Part shown: one piece after another, positions 58,197-64,000 of the stretch
Layout of the letters: the number at the start of each line of letters is the position of its first letter
Numbering within the stretch: position 1 is the first letter of the stretch
From: Streptomyces sp. MUM 203J
GTDB taxonomy: Bacteria > Actinomycetota > Actinomycetes > Streptomycetales > Streptomycetaceae
Assembly: GCF_022414595.1 (NCBI RefSeq)
Contig: NZ_JADWYO010000009.1
Span: 83,294 to 147,293 of the forward strand
DNA: 64,000 nt
Direction: 5' to 3'
Notes under the pieces: generated by a model
Seen by the model: only the letters and a program-made list of their open reading frames with translations
Told to the model about the DNA's origin: nothing
Databases searched by the model: none
Translations under genes and position numbers: made by a program

Positions 58197-59482
58197 GCGC
58201 GCTTTCCCTTCCGGAGGGTGTCGGCGGCCAGGTAGCGGACGGAGTAGACCGCGTCGAGCACGGCGCCCCGGGCCCGGTGGAGGAGGTCGTGGGCGGGACC
58301 GCGGCCCCGGACGGCCGCGCCCGTGCTCTGTGCGGCCAGTTCGGTGAAGAGGGCTTCGTGGCGCCGGGCTACCCGGGCCGGGTCGAAGCGCTCCGAGGCG
58401 GTGAGCGCGGCCCGTCCGGCACGGCACCGCAGCGCGTCGTCCTGGATGAGCCCGAGCAGGGCGTCCGCGATGGCCTCCACGTCCCCGACGGGGACGAGCC
58501 GTCCGTCCACGCCGTCCTCGATGATCTCGCCGGGGCCGTGCGGACAGTCGGTGGAGACCACCGGCAGCCCGCAGCGCATGGCCTCCACGATGGTCATGCC
58601 GAAGGACTCCAGCCGGGAGGTGACCGCGGCGACGGAACCCTTGACCCATTCGGGTTCGAGAGGGTTGGCGGGGCCCATCAGGAACACATGGTTGTGCAGC
58701 CCGTGCCGCTCGATGAGCGCGCGCAGGGCGTTCTTCTCGTTGCCGGTGGCGTCACCGGACCCGTAGATCCGCAGCCGCCAGTCGGGACGGGCGGCGACGA
58801 CCTTCGCGAACGCCTCGACCAGCAGGTCGTACCGCTTGACACCGGTGAGCCGCCCGGCGGCCACGACCACCTTGGCGCTCCCGTCGGCGGGGGGAACGGT
58901 GGGCGCGGGCACGCTGTTGGGCACGGCCTCGATCCGTACGCCGGGCAGCTTGAGCCGGTCGCGGTAGGCGCGGGCGTCGGCCTCGGTGACCGTGGTGACG
59001 GCGTCGAGCAGCGGGTAGCGGAAGCCCAGCTCGCGGCGGAGCCGGTAGCCGTGCCCGTCGAGCGTGAGGTGTTCCTGGCCGACGCGGACGGGACCCTTGC
59101 GGGTCTGGCGGGCTATGTGGACGTTGAGCCCTGGCCGGGTGCCGACGACGACGTCCGCGTCCACGGTCCTCAGGTGCTCGGCGATCCGGGCGTCGGTGAG
59201 GCGGCTGTACTGCTTCCAGCGGCCGTCGCCGCGCGGGAACGCCTTGGCGGGCCGCCGGTGGTCGGGGTGGTCGCCGTCGTACGAGGGGCTCCCCTTCCGC
59301 AGGTCGACCAGGTGCCGCAGGGTGACCCCGCGGGGGGCGCCGAGGGTGGGGGCCTCGCGGTGCCGGAACACGGAGACGATCTCGACGTCGTGGCGGTCCG
59401 CGAGTGCCCGGGCGAGGTTGAAGGTGGTACGGATCGTGCCCCCGATGCCGTACGCGTTGTGGAGCAGAAAGGAAATACGCAT
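58193..59482 (-). CDS. Family 4 glycosyltransferase
   Basis: A 429-residue GT-B fold retaining glycosyltransferase. The N-terminal Rossmann half begins ISFLLHNAYGIGGTIRTTFNLARALADRHDVEIVSV. The donor-binding half has VVVAAGRLTGVKRYDLLVEAFAKV and the E-x7-E motif ESFGMTIVEAMRCGLPVVSTDCPHGPGEII. The last 60 residues are a basic helical extension. ATG 59482 follows AGGGGGACG. It overlaps the downstream gene of unknown function. Likely a polysaccharide or teichoic-acid-type glycosyltransferase; no acceptor is identifiable. Confidence 0.92.
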   Translation of the reverse strand: MRISFLLHNAYGIGGTIRTTFNLARALADRHDVEIVSVFRHREAPTLGAPRGVTLRHLVDLRKGSPSYDGDHPDHRRPAKAFPRGDGRWKQYSRLTDARIAEHLRTVDADVVVGTRPGLNVHIARQTRKGPVRVGQEHLTLDGHGYRLRRELGFRYPLLDAVTTVTEADARAYRDRLKLPGVRIEAVPNSVPAPTVPPADGSAKVVVAAGRLTGVKRYDLLVEAFAKVVAARPDWRLRIYGSGDATGNEKNALRALIERHGLHNHVFLMGPANPLEPEWVKGSVAAVTSRLESFGMTIVEAMRCGLPVVSTDCPHGPGEIIEDGVDGRLVPVGDVEAIADALLGLIQDDALRCRAGRAALTASERFDPARVARRHEALFTELAAQSTGAAVRGRGPAHDLLHRARGAVLDAVYSVRYLAADTLRKGKRA

Positions 59483-59667
59483 CGCGTCGCCGCGTCCCCC
59501 TGAGGAAAGCCCTGCGCAGAATGGTGCAGGAAAAGTGCTGGTCGGAGATGGACTGTACTGCGCGATCACAGCCGTTTCTGACGGTCGGCCGACCGCTTCT
59601 GACACGGGATCAGCCGTCCGGGACGACGGTTCTCCCCTGTGAGATGCGGATCGGGCACTTCGGGTTG

Positions 59668-61059
59668 TCACGGCCGGTAGCCCAGTTGCGGGACTGTGGC
59701 GCAGTTCTCCGTCATCTCTCCCTGACTGACCCAGCCCCCGCCGGCTCCGCCCGTGCCGGTATCGCTCCAGCGGGCCACGGACAGGCAGGCGCGGGAGGTC
59801 CTGGGGGGTTCGGGAAGGTGCCGGAAGCGGGCAGGCAGCAGCAGTCCCCCGGCGGTGTAGGGCTCGTCGCGGTTCATGAACCGCTCGACACACTCACGGG
59901 TCAGGTCGTCAGCGGGGCAGGAGCGGGCGGCGTCGGTGAACCACATGGCGGCGGCCCAGCCCTCCAGCTGCCACTGGGAGCGCAGGGACACGTCCCCCAT
60001 ATGGGTGTCCATGGCCTCGCGGAACTCCCGTACCGCGGGGTGGGACGTCTCGTCGAAGTTGCGGCTGGAGCCCGTGACCCACAGGGCGTTGCGGCAGCGG
60101 GGAGCGGATCGGTAGTCGCGGGGGACGGCCGAGTTCCAGTTCTGCACGTTGGTGACCTTGGCGGTGACCGTGGCGCCGACCGCGTCCATGGCCTCGCAGA
60201 GCCGGGCATTGCCGTGGCTGTCGAGGGCGTCGAACACGAGGTCGGCGCCCTGGGCGCGCAGATCGGCGGCGACGGCCCGGAAGTTGGGCAGCGCGAAGTC
60301 GACCTGTTCGCCGATGACCCGGTAGCCCTCGGCACGGAGCCCCTCGGTGATGAGGCGGGCGTAGGCGGCGGAGGCGCTCTGGTTGTACGCGACGACCGCG
60401 GCCGTTCGGGCGCCCTCGCGCTCCTTGAAGTAGCGGTACACCTCGGTGCCGCCGTACATGACGCCGTCCCAGCCGGGGGACGCGCCGGTGCGGGGGGCGG
60501 AGCTGCCGTAGATGCTGTAGAGGTGCGGGTAGGTGTCGTACGCGGGACCGATGGGCTGGCCGCCGATGTCGGGGACACCGGCCTCGGAGACCCGGGGGGC
60601 GGCGGCGTAGTCGAGGGCCGTGGTGGCGACGAGCGCGAACACCTCTCGGTCCTGGACGAGTTCGCGGAAGCAGGTGTTGTTGCCGACGCCGCTGCCGCCG
60701 TCGTCACAGGTGAGGACCTCCACGGGGCGCCCGTCGAGGCCGCCGGAGGCGTTGAGGGAGGCGAAGTAGGCGAGGGCCCCGTCCCGGGGGCCGGTGAACG
60801 CCTCACCGCCGACGGGACTGGTGGCGCTCGCGATGATGCCGACACGCAGCGGCGCCCGGTCGGCGGTGCCGGTGGCGGGGCGGCGGGAGGCGAAGTCGCT
60901 CTCGGGGAGGCGGCTGCCGCAGGCCGCGCCCAGGGCGAGCAGGGGCAGCAGGGCGAGCAGGGCGACGCGCGCGACGGCGGTCCGCGCCGCCGCCCGGTGG
61001 GTGGCGGCGGCGCGGCGGTGGCGGGCGGGGTCAGCAGCCCGGGACATCCGGCACGGCAT
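59668..61059 (-). CDS. Branched-chain amino acid-type ABC substrate-binding lipoprotein
   Basis: A 463-residue type I periplasmic-binding-fold protein. A basic N-terminus is followed by a lipobox (LLALGAAC) whose cysteine anchors it to the membrane. The fold begins PLRVGIIASATSPVGGEAFTGPRDGALAYFASLNASGGLDGRPVEVLTCDDG. The middle has IGGQPIGPAYDTYP and VVAYNQSASAAYARLITEGLRAEGY, typical of LivK/UrtA-like proteins. The start (ATG 61059 or 61047) overlaps the preceding lipoprotein gene. With the fused permease at 62168 it forms a high-affinity uptake system; substrate unknown. Confidence 0.88.
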   Translation of the reverse strand: MPCRMSRAADPARHRRAAATHRAAARTAVARVALLALLPLLALGAACGSRLPESDFASRRPATGTADRAPLRVGIIASATSPVGGEAFTGPRDGALAYFASLNASGGLDGRPVEVLTCDDGGSGVGNNTCFRELVQDREVFALVATTALDYAAAPRVSEAGVPDIGGQPIGPAYDTYPHLYSIYGSSAPRTGASPGWDGVMYGGTEVYRYFKEREGARTAAVVAYNQSASAAYARLITEGLRAEGYRVIGEQVDFALPNFRAVAADLRAQGADLVFDALDSHGNARLCEAMDAVGATVTAKVTNVQNWNSAVPRDYRSAPRCRNALWVTGSSRNFDETSHPAVREFREAMDTHMGDVSLRSQWQLEGWAAAMWFTDAARSCPADDLTRECVERFMNRDEPYTAGGLLLPARFRHLPEPPRTSRACLSVARWSDTGTGGAGGGWVSQGEMTENCATVPQLGYRP

Positions 61060-61585
61060 CGCCGCTGAGCTTCACCAGGGCGCACAGCGTGTTCTGGGAG
61101 ACCTTCCAGACGTCGTCCTGGAGGACGGACGTGCCCTTGGAGGCGGGCAGCGGCGTGGCGGAACCGACCATCAGGTCGTAGGTGACCCCGGCGCGGGTGG
61201 CCGATTCGAAGGTGACGTCGGTGACCTTGGCAGTGGTCTCCTGGGCCTGGGGGTTGGCGGCGAAGGCGGTGAGGACCGGACGGAGCTGTTCGCCGTTCTC
61301 CAGCAGCGCGACCCGGTCGTCGGCCGGCGTGTCCGGGTTGAAGAAGTCGGCCCAGTTCTTCTCGATCTCGGCGCGCGCGGCCTCGGGATCGGCGGGCGCG
61401 TCGGCCGACGCGGTGCCGGTGGGCCGGGCGGTGGTCGGAGCGATGGCTGTGGGCGTCGGGGAGGACTCGGTCGTCGTGTCGCCGTTGTCGTCGCCGCACG
61501 CGGTGGCCAGCGGGACGAGGAGGAAGATCGCCGCGGCCGCCAGCGCTGTCGTGCGCGGGCGCCTGCCGGGGCTCTTGTGGACCAT
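61031..61585 (-). CDS. Small secreted lipoprotein
   Basis: A 184-residue lipoprotein. The signal has a basic start (VHKSPGRRPRTT) and lipobox LLVPLATAC, giving a diacyl-modified Cys near residue 30. A Thr/Pro-rich linker follows, then a compact domain with RAEIEKNWADFFNPDTPADDRVALLENGEQLRPVL, ATRAGVTYDLMVG and DDVWKVSQNTLCALVKLSGD, an NTF2-like alpha/beta pattern. ATG 61585 is used. It is the first gene of the leftward transporter operon and probably assists the binding protein it overlaps. Confidence 0.8.
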   Translation of the reverse strand: MVHKSPGRRPRTTALAAAAIFLLVPLATACGDDNGDTTTESSPTPTAIAPTTARPTGTASADAPADPEAARAEIEKNWADFFNPDTPADDRVALLENGEQLRPVLTAFAANPQAQETTAKVTDVTFESATRAGVTYDLMVGSATPLPASKGTSVLQDDVWKVSQNTLCALVKLSGDAVPDVPGC

Positions 61586-61697
61586 CTGGCTCACCACCGG
61601 GGTCGGTTGTTTCGCGGGCAGAGTGCGTTCCCCGGCATAGTGCAAGGAACCGGGACGTATCGCCAGCGGAGCGCCACGCAGGAGCAAGGGGGTTCGG

Positions 61698-62171
61698 ATG
61701 CCGCGACTGTCGCGACTGCTGTGGTGGGCCGGGGTCACCGCGCTGGCGGCGGGAGCGGTGCTGTGCGTGCTGGGCTGGTACGGCGCCTCGGGCGAGCGGT
61801 TCGCGGAACGGCAGCTCCCGTATCTGGCGTCGAGCACGGTGCCGGGGGCGGCGCTGCTGGTGGCGGGCGCGGTGTGGACGACGGCGGCGCTGGTGACGGG
61901 TGTGTGGGAGGGGTGGCTGCGGGGCACGGAGGGGCTGGGCCCGGAGACGGGGACTGAGGCCGGATTCCGCCCGTCTTCTCCCGAGCCTCCGGTGCGGCTG
62001 CCGGGAGGCACGCTCGCCCACCGCCCGGACTGTCCGCTGGTGGCGGGTAAGCCCGGGCTGGTCCCGGCGGGTGGCGCGGGCCTGGAGCCGTGCCCGGTGT
62101 GCGAGCCGGAGGCACGGGACGGGGTCGGCGGCCGGGGACCGGGCGGGGACGGCGACGGGAACGGCGCGTGA
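61698..62171 (+). CDS. Accessory membrane protein with Cys motif
   Basis: A 157-residue protein with two transmembrane helices (about residues 7-28 and 47-68) and a cytoplasmic tail. The tail holds a metal-type motif: HRPDCPLVAGKPGLVPAGGAGLEPCPVCEP, with Cys-x-n-CPVC and a His. Similar small proteins accompany branched-chain-type ABC transporters in actinomycetes, from memory. Its TGA overlaps the GTG start of the permease (GTGA), so the two are translated together. Confidence 0.75.
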   Translation: MPRLSRLLWWAGVTALAAGAVLCVLGWYGASGERFAERQLPYLASSTVPGAALLVAGAVWTTAALVTGVWEGWLRGTEGLGPETGTEAGFRPSSPEPPVRLPGGTLAHRPDCPLVAGKPGLVPAGGAGLEPCPVCEPEARDGVGGRGPGGDGDGNGA

Positions 62172-64000
62172 GTTCGCTGACGTACGAACTGGTCCTGGCG
62201 GGGCTGGCGGTCGGCAGCGCGGCGGCGCTCACCGGCATCGGGCTGATCGTCACCTACCGGGCGACGGGCGTGCTCAACCTGGCGCACGGCGCGATCGCGA
62301 TGGTGTGCGCGTATGTACTGCGCCATCTGGTGGTGGAGCAGGCATGGCCGCTGTGGCTCGCGGCGGGTGTGACGCTGCTGGTGGTGGCGCCGGGGATCGG
62401 GCTGGTGCTGGACCGGGTGGTGTTCCGTCCGGCGGCGGTGCTGGAGATGGGCCCCGCGCGGACGCTGGTGGCGTCGATCGGAGTCTTCGTCCTGCTCGTG
62501 GGCGGGGCGACGCTGGTGTGGGGCGGCGGGGCACGGGCGGACGCGCCGGTGCTGCTCGGTGACGACCCGTGGGCACAGCTCGGTGTGGTCGTGGCGGTGG
62601 CGGTCGCGGTGGGCGCGGTGACCCGCTGGACACGGCTGGGGCGGGAGCTGCGGGCGGTGGTGGACAACAGGGCGCTGGCGACGCTGGGCGGGATCGACGC
62701 GGACCGGGTGGCGGCGCTGGGGTGGGCGTTCGGCGCGTTCACGGCGGGGCTGACGGGGGCGCTGCTGGCGCCGTACGTGCGTCTGGACCCGTTCGGCATG
62801 CCGCTCCTGGTGGTCGAGGTGATCGCGGTCGCGGTGGCCGCGCGGATGCGGAGCCTGCCGGTGGCGGTGGTGACAGCGCTGGCGGTCGGCGTGGCCCAGG
62901 CCCAGCTGACGCGCTTTCACCCGTCCGGGTGGGCGGGGCCGCTGGTGCAGGCGCTGGGGGCGAACCTGTTCGTGGTGGCGCTGCTGGTGGCGGCACTCGC
63001 GGCCCCGGTGGTGGGGGCCGGGGCGCGGGACGTGCTGGCGCGGGGCGCCACGGCGGGGGCGCGGGTGCCGCCGGGCCTGTGGGCGGCGGTGGTGGTGCTG
63101 TTCCTGCTCCCGCTGGGGTTCGCGGGCTCGGACCTGCGCACGTCGGTGCAGGTCCCAGGGCTGGCGGTGGTGCTGCTTTCACTCGTGGTGGTGACGGGGA
63201 GGGGCGGTCAGATCTCACTGGGCCAGGCGGCGTACGCGGGACTGGGGGCGCTGTTCACGGCGCTGCTGGCGTCGGGGCGGATGCCGGGCTTCCCCGCGGT
63301 GCCTGAGCTGGTGGCGCTGCCGGTGGCGGTGGTGCTGGTGGCACCGCTGGGGCTGCTGACGGGCTGGCCGGCGATCCGCCGCCGGGGGCTGGCGCTGGCG
63401 CTGGTGACGCTGGCGGTGGGGGTGGTGGTGAGCCGCTTCGTCCTGGCCCAGCCGTACGCGACGGCGGGGCTGTCGGTGGTCCGCCCTGCGGGCTTCACCA
63501 CGGACCGCCGCTTCTACGTGCTGGAACTGGTGCTGCTGGCGGGCGCGCTGGCTGCTGCGGCGGCGTTGCGGCGGGGCCGTACGGGGCGGGCGCTGGCCGC
63601 GCTGCGGGACCACGAGGAGGGCGCGGCGGCGGCAGGGGTGCCGGTGCCCGGGCTGAAGGTGCTGGCGTTCGTGGTGGGCGCGGCGCTGGCGGCGCTGGGC
63701 GGCGGACTGCTGGCCATGGGTGTGCGGGCCTTCGACGCGGCGGCGTTCGACCCGGTGGTGGGCCTGCTGTGGTTCGCCGCGGTCCTGGTCCTGGGCGCCG
63801 ACAGCCTGCTGGCCCCCCTGGCGGGCGCGGCCCTCCTCGTGGGACTGGACGCTGGCGCCCGTGGCGGCACGGCCGCGGCGGCGGTCGGCCTCCTGGCCGC
63901 GCTGACGGCCCGCGTCCCGCCCCTGACCACCCTCCTCCGCACCCCCCGCCTCCTGAGGGGCGGCTCGGGGGGCCCGGCCGGCCCCGCGCCCGCCCCGGGC
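62168..64000 (+). CDS. Fused LivH-LivM-type ABC permease (3' cut by window)
   Basis: From GTG 62168 the frame is open for 611 codons to the window end. The first half (about residues 1-290) is a LivH-type permease: GLAVGSAAALTGIGLIVTYRATGVLNLAHGAIAMV, then GWAFGAFTAGLTGALLAP and NRALATLGGIDADRVAALG. The second half (from about 310) is LivM-like: LSLVVVTGRGGQISLGQAAYAGLGALF and RTGRALAALRDHEEGAAAAGVPVPGLKVLAFVVGAALAALGGGLLAMG. LivH and LivM are normally separate; fusion fixes their 1:1 ratio. ATPase genes probably lie beyond the edge. Confidence 0.9.
   Translation, partial: MSSLTYELVLAGLAVGSAAALTGIGLIVTYRATGVLNLAHGAIAMVCAYVLRHLVVEQAWPLWLAAGVTLLVVAPGIGLVLDRVVFRPAAVLEMGPARTLVASIGVFVLLVGGATLVWGGGARADAPVLLGDDPWAQLGVVVAVAVAVGAVTRWTRLGRELRAVVDNRALATLGGIDADRVAALGWAFGAFTAGLTGALLAPYVRLDPFGMPLLVVEVIAVAVAARMRSLPVAVVTALAVGVAQAQLTRFHPSGWAGPLVQALGANLFVVALLVAALAAPVVGAGARDVLARGATAGARVPPGLWAAVVVLFLLPLGFAGSDLRTSVQVPGLAVVLLSLVVVTGRGGQISLGQAAYAGLGALFTALLASGRMPGFPAVPELVALPVAVVLVAPLGLLTGWPAIRRRGLALALVTLAVGVVVSRFVLAQPYATAGLSVVRPAGFTTDRRFYVLELVLLAGALAAAAALRRGRTGRALAALRDHEEGAAAAGVPVPGLKVLAFVVGAALAALGGGLLAMGVRAFDAAAFDPVVGLLWFAAVLVLGADSLLAPLAGAALLVGLDAGARGGTAAAAVGLLAALTARVPPLTTLLRTPRLLRGGSGGPAGPAPAPG

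Noticed and set aside
1..64000. CRISPR array, tRNA or rRNA genes, insertion sequences, phage genes
   Set aside because: No regularly spaced repeats, no tRNA cloverleaf noticed, and no transposase, integrase or phage structural motifs in any frame examined.

Overview
The window is high-GC actinobacterial chromosome, almost certainly Streptomyces. The signs are strong G/C bias at third codon positions, frequent GTG and TTG starts, many four-base start/stop overlaps, alanine-rich secretory and Tat signal peptides, streptogrisin-type proteases, a sortase with LAXTG-type surface proteins, and a SepF paralogue. From memory, not checked, the order hmgA ... SGNH lipase ... alpha/beta lipase ... dnaE2/Y-polymerase ... 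sepF ... acyl-CoA dehydrogenase resembles the SCO1715-SCO1750 stretch of S. coelicolor. I see no rRNA, tRNA, CRISPR array, insertion sequence or prophage. About 60 protein genes are supported; both window ends cut a gene.

Layout. 0-7.7 kb: secreted VWA protein (cut), a TetR/SDR pair, NamZ-like exo-muramidase, a membrane protein, SoxR divergent from a MaoC hydratase, and a TetR regulator. 7.8-12.5 kb: fatty/acyl metabolism (acyl-CoA dehydrogenase, TetR, zinc alcohol dehydrogenase, aldehyde dehydrogenase) with shared operator-like palindromes. 12.5-19.6 kb: a sortase overlapping its presumed substrate gene, homogentisate dioxygenase with a GntR regulator, a lone type ISP specificity domain, and a CoA transferase. 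20-30.7 kb: secreted lipases, an overlapping glycosyltransferase/deacetylase operon, a sortase-anchored copper LPMO, and small regulators. 30.7-38.9 kb: an ImuB-like Y-polymerase coupled to DnaE2, a membrane protein, a streptogrisin protease and an alpha/beta hydrolase.

38.9-48.4 kb is the most interesting part: a four-gene FxSxx-COOH locus. It has a 56-residue precursor ending F-N-S-A-L (FxsA), a radical SAM/SPASM cyclophane-forming maturase (FxsB), a TIR-like protein (FxsC) and a 1314-residue ParA-like/TIR/NB-ARC/TPR protein (FxsT). It is flanked by a divergent SLATT-type membrane protein and a SLOG-like nucleotide-binding protein, a combination typical of biological conflict systems.

48.4-64 kb: a second streptogrisin, DUF1684 and Cys-rich DUF5685 proteins, SepF, a glutaryl-CoA dehydrogenase-like enzyme, a DHA2 drug exporter, a PAP2 phosphatase, a small I78-type protease inhibitor, a GT4 glycosyltransferase pair, and a branched-chain-amino-acid-type ABC transporter (binding protein, lipoprotein, accessory membrane protein, and a fused permease running off the end).

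Three operator-like palindromes of the form AAAYTA-N7-TAGT (8988, 12442, 53605) lie before fatty/acyl oxidation genes 44 kb apart, suggesting one TetR regulon. A separate 13-bp sequence, TGAGCAAGCGCTT, recurs before maoC and near a second TetR gene.
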